Below are positions 21,760-35,021 of a stretch of DNA of 64,000 nucleotides, piece by piece. The stretch covers positions 35,022,739 to 35,086,738 of the forward strand of contig CM023541.1 in the NCBI GenBank assembly GCA_013350335.1. The letters run 5' to 3'. The notes under the pieces are model-generated. The model did not search any database. It was given only the letters and a program-made list of their open reading frames with translations, and was not told where the DNA came from. The position numbers were made by a program, and so were the translations under genes. This stretch comes from Chimonanthus salicifolius. Taxonomy: Eukaryota; Streptophyta; Magnoliopsida; Laurales; Calycanthaceae. Each line of letters begins with the position of its first letter. Within the stretch, counting starts at the first letter, position 1.

Positions 21760-24700
21760 CTGTGAAAGAACTCAATGAATTAACATTTCTCATTTTACTG
21801 ACCAAAAGGCATGTCAAATTTGGTGGTTAATAGAAACATATCATACATACATTTTATTAACCAAAAGGCATACATGCATACATACATACATACACATTAA
21901 ATAGATTTGTACTTGCGTCATATAAGAAAATCTATGACACAAAAATATTCGAAGTTCAAGAATATTGAAGTATTCACTTACTTCTCGAAAGTATGCCTTC
22001 ATTGCATCCCAGTTCTGCTTAGCATCTCTACGAAGGATTTGATAATTGTCTTCGACTGCACACACAAAGAGAGAGAGAGACAGAGTTGGGAACAAACGTT
22101 ATCAAAAGTAGCATAATATACAAAAATACACTCTAGAATGCATGTAGTGTATATTTGGTTCAATCTATCACCAAAGTAGGAGAATAGTTCAATCTCGATT
22201 GATCATTCTATATAATGTACACAAGTATTGATCACTGCAAAAACGTGTAGACAAACTCCATGTGGGGTTCAAAAAGCCATTTGATTAGGGAGGAAAAAAA
22301 ATTAGCCCCATTCAATCAAATCTAGATAAGGTCTTCAAGGCCCAAAGATAAAGGTAAGGGTGCAATTTTCCATCATCATCATCAAAAGCCACAATCTCAT
22401 CTATTTAGGGTTCTCTTTCGAGTTATACTTCTCCATTTGACCCTATGAAAAACCTAATGTCTATCAACCTACTACCTAATTTTCTTTAGCCCTTCCCTCA
22501 CAAGTCTTCAATGGTCTACCTTGTCTCCTACAGCCTACTACTTCTAAACACTCAACTCTATGTACTGGAGCCATCTTTGGTCTTTTCTTTACATGCCCAA
22601 ACCACCTTAAATGGGTTTCCCTTGTCCTCAATTTGTGCTATTTCTAAATTGCTTTTAATTGAATCATTTCCAACTCTATCTTTTAGAGTTAAACCATTCA
22701 TCCAATGTAGCATAGGCATCTCCTTCAGCTTTATCAATTTATCTTTTCTTCATTGCACAACATTCTACACAGTATTGCATTGCATGTCCGATAACCGTTT
22801 TATAGAATTGCCCCTTAGAAATTTGGGACTCCTTTATCACACAGAACTCCACTAACTTATCTACATTTACCTAACCCGCTCCCATCCTAAAAGTGATATC
22901 CAAGTCATATCCACTATGAGATTTTACCAAAGAGCCCAAGTGTCTAAACTTGTCACATTGTATTGCTAAATCATTTCCAATTTTAATCAAGTCACCCTCA
23001 CCATATTCAACTCTACTAAAGTTACACTCTATGTATTATGTACTAGTTCTATTAATTTTTAGACCATTTGTCTCAAAAGTTTTCCTTTGTGATTCTAACT
23101 TCATCTTGAGTTGTTTCATTTCGATAATCAATACTATATCATTTGCAAAGAGTATAATTATCCATGATTAACTCAAAAAGGTATGGGCTTAATGCAAATC
23201 CTTGGTGAAGTCCTACTCCAATTGGGAACTCTGATGTCTTTCCACAATCCGTTCTAAAATTGGTAGTAGAACCACCATACATATCCTATACAATCTCAAC
23301 GTCCTCGTTAGGAATGCATTTATTTTTTTGTGTTTTCCATATTAGTTCCCTTGGGACTCTATCATAAACCTTTTCTTGGTTAATGAATAACATATATAGG
23401 TTCTTATTCTTCTCCCTAAATTTCTCTCTGAGTTGTCTAAATATGAAGATAACTTTTGTTGTTGAATTACCTGGCATAAATCAAAATTGGTTTTCGAAGA
23501 TACTTGACTCTCGTCTTAGATGAGCCTCAATTACCCTTTTACAAAGTTTCATAGTGTGGTTCATGAGTTTAATTGCACGATAATTTGTGAAACTTTGAAC
23601 ATCTCATTTATTCTTATAAATGGGGATCACTGTACGTTGCTGCCACTCATCATGCATTCTTGTTGAGGGAAGGCACACTGATTAAAATTAGAAATGACTT
23701 ACTAGCACAATGTGATAAGTTAAGATACTTGGGAGCTATGGTAGAATCCTTTGGAGGATTGGACTTAGATATAACAAACAGGATGCGAGTAGGGTGGGCA
23801 AAATGTAGACAAGCTAGTGGAGTTCTGTGTGATAGGAGAGCCCCACGTTGCTTAAAAGGATGATTCTATAAAACAGTAATAAGACTTGCAATGCTTTATG
23901 GAACAAAGTGTTGAGCGATGGAGAAACGACAAATGACCAAAGTTAGGGTGACGAAGATACGCATATTATGCTGGATTAGTGGATTAACTTTACAAGATAA
24001 AGTTAGAAATGACGACATTATGGATAGTTTAAAAGTAGCCCCAATACATGACAAGCTGAGATAAACTCGTTTGAGATGGTTTTGACATCAGAGTAGAAGA
24101 CCAAAGACTACTGATGCAGACTTGGTCGAAGAGAACACTTATTCCAGTCTATTGCAGAAGCTTGGATTCTTAATTGTGTTAGAGAAGGATTCTGAGTGCA
24201 TACAAAATCCCAACACTATTGATCAAAATGGCCTGAAACAACACCTTGGCCCGTTGGAATGAATGGCTGGCCCAGAACAGGCCTGCAAATAAAACGAACC
24301 TGTAGAGCTGTTCTATAGGTGTAACTCCTTCAAAGCCAATAATAGTTAGCCAGTATATGGGACTGCAATGTGTGCACAAGTGTCCTAGGGACACACACAC
24401 ATCTGAAATAGTTGTGCAGGACCCTACTGCACTAGCCAGAAAGATGTCAACCTGAGTTGATTTCTGGTCTTCAGATGAACAGCCTTCTGTACCTGAATTG
24501 ACAACCAAACAGATTTTATTGCTTCTAATCGTTGGTTCCAACAGAGACGCTGAACAACCTCTGCTCTCGTCCTGGGTTTGATCTCCAGCAGGAATTTGCT
24601 AACTTGTTGCGACAAGAACTCCAAACAATCACAAATTTTCCTGCAACCAAATGTTCCCTGCAGAGAGGTATGGATTGGTTTCCAACACCAAGCTAAGTCC

Positions 24701-27700
24701 TGACCTTGGCCGAAATGTTGCCGTCTGGACAGCAGGAACTGGAAAGATGGGTTCAGCCCTTCCTCTCTCCCTGGATTTGCAGCGATAACACCAGCAAGTT
24801 GCTGCGTCGCTGATTGGATTCCTAGATTCCAACGATGGCCTCGAAAATCCTCCACAATTTCCCGATCGTGTCTGGCAAGGGGAATTGAATCACCGTCGTC
24901 CTCTCTGCTCTTGAACTGGCGGAAGAGAGGGATGATCTCGAATCTGGGACACTTACAGATAACAGAGCCAGCAGGATGCAGCCAGGAACAAGACTGCTGG
25001 TATCGTTGCTGGCTGCCTCACTATCAGCCACATCCTCGCTGGAACTACACACAAGAACAGCTGTTTGTTACAGCAATCGAGACTGCAACCTCAACTAATA
25101 CTGCAATCCTTTTTCTTTAAGAAAAATAACACAGATCTTATTGCTTAATTTTCTTCCCCCAAAGTTCTCTACATATACATATTTATAGAGAAAAAAAAAA
25201 AAAAAGCCTTAAGTTTGGATGATGCAACCCCATCAGTTTCCTAATTCTAAACTAGATGCAAAGTACCATTACTAAAGCAACTTAAAAACTGAAATAATCC
25301 TAATATATCTAAAGTAATTTCTGCCTTGAAATAATCCTAAAGTAACTGCTGCCATGAGAAACTGAAACACGTTAATGCTTACTAAGCATTGCAGGAATCA
25401 TGCCATGAAACTAATTCAATTTCGACTTGCACGGGTAGGCCTAGTATGTTGGGCTTTATTTTCATTCCCACTTGATCCAATTGCTTACACACCCTCCTAG
25501 ATCGAAAACAAAATTTTCATCTTTCAACTTGTGGGCCAAACTTGTTAATTTGCTAACATACCCGTCTGAATCAAAATTAAAATTTTGATTACATCCAAAG
25601 ATGTCCGCATCAACTACCCCAGTAGAGAGAGGAGAGAGGGTACAAGTTATAGGAATGAGGAGGGATAGACCTAGGAAAAGACTGAGAGAAGGGAACACTA
25701 CTCCTCTGATCCTGTATCCAGGCAAGTTTATAGATCCCATTTTCACCTTCACTCTTAATTTTTCATACAAGTCATTGTGAGCTTCGTATTTGGCTTTACT
25801 TACCGCTATGTCAGCAACTTTTGCCGGAATCATGTAGTTCCCCCCATTTCCCTTCCATCTAGTTTTCTGTCATTTCTTGAATGGGGCTTTTTCTTCTCAC
25901 TAATCGCCAATTGCACGTCAACGTTCCACCACCATGTTTCTTTACGCATAGTCATTCTAGTCCTTCTAGTTTCACCTAAAACTTTCTAGCTACTTCTTTA
26001 ATAAACTTGGACATTTTAACCCACAACTCATTAAGATTTAAAGTCATTATCCCACCCTTGTTCCTTGCATTCTTTTTTTTTTTTCCTTTTTTGGAAGCAG
26101 TAACATGGAAAATATAGTATTGATGGAAACTAGAGTAGTGCAATAAGGAGAAGAAAAATGGTATAAGTCTTATACCATAAATACAACAGACAAAAAGACC
26201 CTCCAATCCACAATCCCAAAAGCCCAAGAAAGAATACAAGAAACAACTGCCCCTCCAAATAAAATTAAAAGAAATCAATTAAACTTGCCACACAATCTAC
26301 TCCTAACCTAGCAAGAAAGTCAGCCACCACAGTGGTGGTCATTGTAACATGCTTGAACGTCACCGAACACCGAGAGCACAAATCCTTTATTTTCTCACCA
26401 AAAGAATTAAGCTTCAGGAAGGCCTTTTAACTCCACTAGCCCATCTAATAGCATTCATCGAGTCTCCTCTAAAAGTAGGTCCCCAGATCCATGAAAGTCC
26501 AGGCTAGATCAATGCACGGGTCCTAGAGGGAGGGGTGAATATGACCACCGTCAAAAGGTGTGTACACAATTGAGTTGCCACACTAGAGCCATAGGCAATA
26601 TCTAGATGTGTGATTGTGAAATGTACAAGTTTCCCTACTAGTTGATAGGACCTTGGATCATTGAGAGGCTCAAATATCAAATCACATACGTGACAATTGA
26701 CTTCGATTGGTGTGTAAATGGGATGAGAGTAAAGGTGCAAGTTAGTTTGAGTAACCTAACACAGAAATAGCTGAGGTCGGTTCAGGGTCCCCAAGTTTAG
26801 GGGCTGAGTGGTTCTAGATTTTGAAGACACAAATTTTCTTGGGTCAAGTGGGTTAAAGGTGAAAAAGCCCAAGACCTGACCTAAAATACTTTTAATAAAT
26901 CATATAATAATGCAATGTATATTATATACACATACCATAAACTCTAGAGGTCCTTCCCATCCCTTATTCAATTATATTCGTTTTTGTGCTTCCCCATCCT
27001 TCCCTCATCACCTCATCCTTTCTAGTGGATCTCTCCCATTTCTTGTCCTCTCCACCTTCACCACCCATCTCAAATAAGCCTCTCTTTTTCCCCTATTTTC
27101 ATATCTGATTTTCTTTGGACTAGTTTAGTTCTTCCCCTTTTTGGGTTTTTCATTTGCTTTTCTGTTTTTCCACACATGAATACTATTGTTTGTGTCTATA
27201 ACAGTTCTTTATTCCTTCCATCATTAGACCTTCTCTTTGAATTCCATTTTCATTTTCCGTATCTAATTTTCTTTACTATAGGATTTTTATTTTTATTCTT
27301 TCATTTATGATATGTGTCGTCGTGTTTCTCGTCTCCATGATTGCAGGCATTTGGTTGCAATTTATTACAATGGTCAAGTTCTTGAGTTGGTTCTTGGTTT
27401 TGGGTAATAGTTGATCCCCAAAAGTAGGGTAGTTTGTGCATCTAGGGTCCATTCTATGTTCAAAAATCTCAATTCAAGCTTGATAAGTATGAACCTAATA
27501 GACCCGACCAAACTTGCACCTTAAACAAGCGCCAAAATCTGTAACGACCCGTCCCGCAAGTATAATATTGTCCGCTTTGGGCCCACACACACAGGCCCGC
27601 ACGGCTTTTAATTGGCGAGTCAACCCACTGTTTCTCCTAAAAGACCTTATGCTAGAAGGAGGAAGGCTACCACTCATATACCAGGAAATTTCCAATGCAA

Positions 27701-30700
27701 CTAGCAATGTGGGACTTTTTCTCCTCCACAATATAGACCCCTTCTGGGTCGGGGTATTACAACCTACCTCCCTTAAAGCCAAAACCGTCCCCGGCCTGCA
27801 CACACAACAACCAAGCCCACACCTTCAGGCAGAGAGTTGAATCATGCTCTGATACCATTTGTAACGACGCGTCCCACTAACACAATATTATCCCCTTCAG
27901 GCCCCCACACACGGGCCTGCACGGTTTTGCTTTGCGAGTCAATCCAATGTTGCTCCCAAAAGGCCTTGTGCTAGGAGGAAGGTCACCACTTGTATACCAG
28001 AAAATTTCCAATGCATCTAGCAATGTGGGACTTTTTCGCCTCGACAAAAGATCGAAAACATATTTCCCTCAACCAACGAAGATGTCATGTGTAGATTAAG
28101 CAACTTCAATTCCCAAGCAGTACTCTAAATTACTAAGATTCTTGTTCAAATAGCTCTTGACTATGGCAATTTCTAATGGATTATCTCCTTTGAGAACAAT
28201 ATCATCAACATAGATAACTAAGATGGTAATGGAGGTAGAAGTTTTTCTAAAAAATAGACAGTGATTAGAATGGCTTCACTGGAGTCCAATGTTGGAAACG
28301 ATAAAGCTAAGTCTCTCAAACCATGCTCAAGGTGATTGTTTCAAACCATAGATTGTCTACCAAAACAAACAAAACCATACCTGCCTCCCCTTGAGGGAAA
28401 AAAAAACTGAGGGGTAAGGTCATGTCTCCCTCTTGTTGTAAATCCCCATGATTGAAGGCATTCTTCATACTCAGCTGATGAAGAGGCCAAGATAAATTGG
28501 CAGCACAGAAAAGAGGACTCAGGCAAGGTTCAATTTCTTGACTAGCTCAAATGTTTCTTGATAATCAATCACATGTAAGTCAGGTAAACCTTTGGCCACA
28601 AGATGAGCTTTGCATCTATCAATTATTCCATCTGGCATGTCTTTCAAGTTGAAGATCCATTTACATCCAAGTGCATTATTTCTCAAAGGCAATTCAACAA
28701 GATCCCAATGTTTGTTGTTTTTCAGAAGCATTAATTTCTAAAACTAATACTATGCTAGAACAACTTAAAAAAACAGTTTAATCATACAATTGAAGCTGAA
28801 TCAAGTGCACAATATAACTTAGCTCAAATTTGACTTAGGCAGGTAATGCTCACCAATTTTAGAACAGCACTGAAACAAAAACAAAAGCAACCTAATAATA
28901 GAAGAAAGAGATCAGATGATAAAACATTCTACAACAAGTTGAACAACCAATCAATGAGCATTAACCTCCAGCAAAGTTTATATTTTCCACAACTTTAACT
29001 CAATCGCAAATTTTTGGCCAAGCATGGAATAGGAGACTTAATGGACTAGTGCAACTCTTACAGTTTGTCTTCTCCAGTGATTGAGGAGATGATGTAAATA
29101 TGAGTATTGACCTAAAGATTATGTTCGTAATTTCTCTGACAGTAAAAGTTACTCGAGAGAAAGAAAATATTAACTGAAAAAAAGTATCAGACATCACCAT
29201 CTCAATTAAGTAAATGCAAAGAATACTGAAATACAAAAATATTCAACCCCACAACAGCTAATGCTAAAAGTGCATACCATCTCCAGCTCCAGTCTCTTCT
29301 TGTGGCTCTACAATAAAAGGAGAAGGATCCACTGTATCAATTACAGGTGAGATCACCACTGTTCCTATAGCTCTTTTTCTCTTTACTATTACAGGATGAC
29401 TTCTTCTTTTCGTCTCCTCAAATTTCTCCGGAACATTAAACCAAGCTTCCAGAACCTCCCTTGACAGGTTGTGCCTATTATTGTCTTTGCTATGCGATTC
29501 TACACCATTTGTATATGTGGCTCCATCACTGTGTCAAACAGGAATAGGAAATACAATGAGTATAATCTTCAGCAAGAAAGAGTGAATATCTTTCATTTCA
29601 TAATTCAACATTGCTCGGTTGTGGGACCCAAAACAGGATAGTTGCCCCCAATACATGATAGTTGAACATCTAGCAGAGTATCAGCAGATTTACATCCAGA
29701 ATACTCGGCATCCTATAGGAGATCAAGGGCATACTTTTACTGAGATAGAGAGAGGCCTCTTGAAGAACGAGCGACCTCAATCCCAAGAAAGTAACATAGT
29801 GGTGGCCCATCTTTAATATCAAATGTGCGTCGCAGATACTCTTTAAATGTAGATATGGTTGCATCATTATTACTTGTGAGGACAATATCATCAACATAAA
29901 TCAATAGAATCATTACCACGGAGTGGAGACGGTAGATAAAGACTGAGTGATCCATCTGACACCGGGAGAAACCACAAGGCAACAAAGCAATGGTAAACTT
30001 CTCAAACCAGGCCCATGAAGACTGTTTAATGCCATAAGCCTTCTGGAGTCTGCAGATAGAGTTGGGCTCCCCCTGCTTAACAAACCCCAGAGGGGGGAGC
30101 ATATATAGTTCATCTTGCAGATCACCATGTAGGAAGGCATTCTTCACATCTAATTGATGAAGAGGCCAGTCATGAGTGGTGGCAATAGAAATCAGAACTC
30201 AAACAAAGGTTATCTTCGCAACAAGGGAGAAGGTTTCACGATAGTCCACCCCATAAGTTTGCATGAAGCCTTTGGCAACCAAGCGAGATTTATATATGGC
30301 AATAGATCCATTTGGATTATGCTTCAAGGTAAAGACCCATTTGCACCCAACTGTAGTCTTATCCTGGAGGAAGAGGAGAGAGGCCATCTGGAGAAGGAAC
30401 CGACGGCTTGTGGAACTTATTTCAGAACCTTCAACTGGCGGAAAAAACTTGGAAAATCCTTCAAAACGAGAAGGAGGGAGAAGGAAATGAGGTCCGCTAC
30501 AGATGTCCTCGGAGATCGGAGTTGAAGAGGACGTCGGAATCCAACGAGGAACAGTAAAATGGGAAAAAATCCTCCTAAAGCATCCAGAAAATCATTTTGG
30601 TTGATACCATAAAAGAAAATAATAATGAAAAATGGAGAATATTGGCATAGAGGAATTTCTCTCTTTTGAAAGTATTGTATTGAATGTACAAATTGTAAGA

Positions 30701-33700
30701 TAATACATGAATAAATAGAGAACAAGGAGCCAACCATGTTGGCTAAAAATAGAAGGAAATAAAAGAATATTGGGTTACATCAATTACAATAAATTCTACA
30801 GTTAGCAATATAAACAAGGTTCACTTTCCAAAATCAAAAAAATCTGGTCAACACTTATGCAGAGGTGGGACCCGCATGGTCAACTATCATGTATTCGGAG
30901 CAACTATCCTATATTGGGTCCCATAACATGCTCCTCTCATTAGCCATCAGAATTCATCAGAACTGAAGTTATAATACTAAGAAATTGAAGTACCTTTTAG
31001 AAAAATCCTTAGTCTTCAAACTTCCCTGGAAGAAATTACTTAAAGCACTCATCAGCAGACCATAGCAAAAAGCATACCAAAATTTAGGAGAATAAACAAG
31101 TGTAACAATCAAGAAAGATAACATTGCCTGTACTATGTGAAAACAAGAAAAATACCATGCCAATTTGGTCAAAGCCATCTCTGACACACCCCAAAATTTT
31201 AAGATTTATAAAAAGGATAATTAACAATTAATTGAGATTAAAGAGACTTATTAAGTAATTAAGAGAAATTAAGTGAGATTTAATTTAGAGGTTAAAATAT
31301 AATTTAATGTCAAGTGGTGTGATGAGAAATCAATTTATGAAATTTAGTGAAAATGAATTGGTGATGTGGCATCACGCCACGTGGACGATGACGTGGCATG
31401 CCACATGGAGAGGTGTGACCCAATACCACACCCTATGACTTAGGACAACCACAAAGAGGAAAAATCTAGCATTCCCTTGTTTTATTTTCACTTACACGGC
31501 ACACCCTTGTGTTTTCCACCCTCACACACGGCAATCCTCTACTTTCTCTTCTTCTCCACATGGCAACCCGTCCCATTCTCCATCTCCACCACCGTGCACC
31601 CTCTTCCCTCCACTCATCCACACGGTTTTCCTCTCCCTCTTTTCTCCTCCATTAGAAGAACTCAAGCAAGGAAGAAATCAAGAAGAAGGGAAGGAAAGGA
31701 AGAGAAGAAAAGAGGAATAAACTTTGGAGAGCTTCACCTAAGGTAAATCTTTTCCTCTGAACTTAGTATTTAGGTTCAATTTAAGGGTTAGAATGATTTG
31801 GAACAAACCCTAGGCAAATTCGGGTTAAGGAAATAAACATTGGAAAATTTAGGGATTTTCGGGTTTTCCCCAATTCATGAAATTTGATTTAAATCCATGA
31901 ATTTGTGCATCTAATTATGATTATTAACCTCCAAAGATGTGACAAATCACATGGGGAATAAATCTAAGGGATTAAGTCGAGAAAACAGGACCAATAACCC
32001 ACCTAAATGTGATTTCCAAGTTCAAGGAACTCGGTCCACATGTGCAGAATTCTGCAAATGATTGTCTGAAGAAGACAAGCTTCGGAACCTCCGAGACAAG
32101 TTCCAAAGGCTTGGACAGTCCGAAGGAACAAATGATGTTCCAAGGACCCTCGGAAGGTATGAAGTCTCGGAACCTGGCTAGGTCGTTCCGAGGCCAAGTT
32201 TTGAGGAGACTTGTGAAACCAGAAAGAACTGAAAACACTTTTAGAAATTATGATAAGTCCAAAAGAGAACCCAAGGTCTCGGAACCTGGCTCGGAAGTGC
32301 TGAGACCAAGTTCCGAGCACTGTAAGATAAACTGAAAGCCTGTAGGTCTCGGAAGTACCGAGAGAAGGTCTTGAAGTTCCGAAGTCTCGAAACCTGACTT
32401 GGAAGTGCCGAGCTCAAGTTCCGAGCAGACCCATAAGATTGTGTACTTCGGACGATCCGAAGGAGACCCAGATGTTCCGAAGCTTCAGAACAAGCTTCAG
32501 AAGTTCCAAAAAATGGTGACCTAGGTTCCGAACCAGCAGTAACAAGACTATATGACCCTTAACTCCACACTCTTGTGTTGATCATAAATGTGGGGTTAAT
32601 AAGACATCATTAATCTTCTCCAAGCCTGACCTCCTAAATGGGAATTAGTAAAAGTGATAAGTATTAGATTTGGAAAACAAGGACATAAACTAATCGTGTG
32701 ATTTACTGTATCTTGATCCTTGGAAATAACCAGAGGACCAGAAGGTGACTTAGGAGCCATACGTGCCACGTTGTAGTTCACTCCTTCGTTGAATCCCGTT
32801 GATCAAGTAGGTTTTCCTACCTCTTTGAAGTGCCAAGTGATTACTTAATGTATATTTGAATTATAAGTTGATTTGAATGCATGATTTAATGAGGATGTGG
32901 TAAGGTGTAGTTTTGAATACGATGTATTTTGTATATTGTCAAATGTATCTGATTTATCATTGCATAGACATGAAACTCATGCATTTGCATGGGATGGGAA
33001 AGCATGAGACCGAGGTAAAGGGACGATGTACTTTACTCGGAAACATTTAGATATGTACGAAATGTTTAACTATTGTATATGGCCGCATCCATCTATTCAT
33101 GTTCAAAAAATTTGCCCTCAGCACGCAAGCTAAAATCATAATGTCATAATCCTCAAATATCAATTCTCCCTGCTGGTAGTAAATCGACGTATCTTTTCAC
33201 CACCCTCTAGCCTCTTTCCATCTCTAGCTTATTGGCTCACATTAAATGGGCCCCCCTTCATAAAGTACAGAAATTGTGATTCAAATCTATTGCATAACGG
33301 AAAAAAAAAATATTGCTTAATCTTCTGTAAACAATGTAAATTCTCTAAGATGGCATTTTAGCATATGTTTAGAACCTCAATACTATTTATGTTTGTTTTT
33401 ATTTTGGAAACAGAAACGGCAATGCTAATGCCAAAAGAGAGTACACAAGATACAATAAAGTGGTACAGGTATACCACTACATCCCCAAACCCCAACACGC
33501 CCGCCACCCCGACCCCACCCACCCACAAACAATACAATCGTACACACCAAAAAAAAAAAAAAAAAGGATCAATAAATCAAAAAGAATTACAAAAAATCCA
33601 CAATCACCAGCTCCATTTGTACCCCTGATTTAGCAAGAAAGTAGGTCACTCCATTAGTGGTTCTTTTGACATGGTTAAGACACACACACTTACTCCCATT

Positions 33701-34980
33701 CTAGAACACATACTCCTAATCTCCCGTACCACTGGGATCAACCTCCAAGGAGGTTTCTTCTTCCCACTAGCCTATCTAATTGGATTCACCGAATCCCCTT
33801 CAACAATCAACTCGCCTGTCCCAAACCTCTCCCACAGGATCAAGGCACCCTTATACCTTACAGTTCCGCCTCATTCAAATTCCTAGTACCACGACCTCTG
33901 GAAAAAAATAGAGAAATTGTCCTTTTGAATTATGAACTACACCCCAATACCTGTCAAACTTGATTTGTTTCTTGCCACCCCATCCATGTTAAACTTAAAC
34001 TTGCCCGATGGTGGCAGAGCCCATTCAACACTAGGACTCTTTTCCTTGGATTATCCCTCAAACAAACTTTTTTTTTTTTTTTTGAAAGATATCCATCAAA
34101 CAACCTTCGTAAAACACAATGAAATTTGACAAACACAACACATTGAAAACCTTGGTAATCGACAACCAAGTACTAAGCCTCCAATGGGCCTCGAAAAATA
34201 CACTCAATCTCGGAAGCCTTGTTCTTAAAGATCCTCAAATTTATTTCTTTCCAAAGAGACCGAAGGACGATTGCCAAATCGAGTCCCAAACCACCTTCCT
34301 CTCCCCTTAAAGGACAAAACTTCCAACCCTCCAACACACTACTAGATAAAGTACGGAGAACCCACAACCATCTCATTAAATTTATAAATCTATACAACTC
34401 CTATGCCACATCACATTCACAAAAAAGATGATCCAAAGTTCCACTGGTCTGCCCACAAAACAAACAGAAAAGGTCTGCATCCACTCCCAGCACTCCCCTT
34501 CTCCTAAGCTCAACCTTGTCAGAATCCAAACCCTTAAGGAACACCATAAAAAATAAAAATAAAAACAGAAATTCAAGTTGGAGCCAAACCTTTCCATGTG
34601 AGGAGACCCAACAAGTCACCTCCCCCCCTCCCATTCTCTGAAGACATAGCCAACCTAACATACCTTTAGGAGGAGTCTCCAGCAGGACTCATCCTCCTCA
34701 TCCAAAACGAAGGGAAAATCCACCAATAACGCCACAAGTTTTGTTGAACTCCTTTGCTCAAATAAATGAAGTTCAAACTCAATAGATAGATCATTTAAGG
34801 ACAGAAATAGTAGTCCTCCTAAGTAGTCATGCTCATGACCATCAAATCCATTGTCTCATGTCTAATGATTTTTTTTTTTTTTTGAACAGTGATACATGAC
34901 TCATCTATTTAGGATCTAGTTTCTGGGTTCAACTTTTCCACTCAACCCTATTAACATCACATTCTCCATCACATAAGTAG

Positions 34981-35021
<41 letters not shown>

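Noticed and set aside
24424..24855. A 143-codon minus-strand frame with mixed composition
   Set aside because: It lies inside a solo LTR bounded by a target duplication, with no known domain. LTR frames of this length occur by chance.
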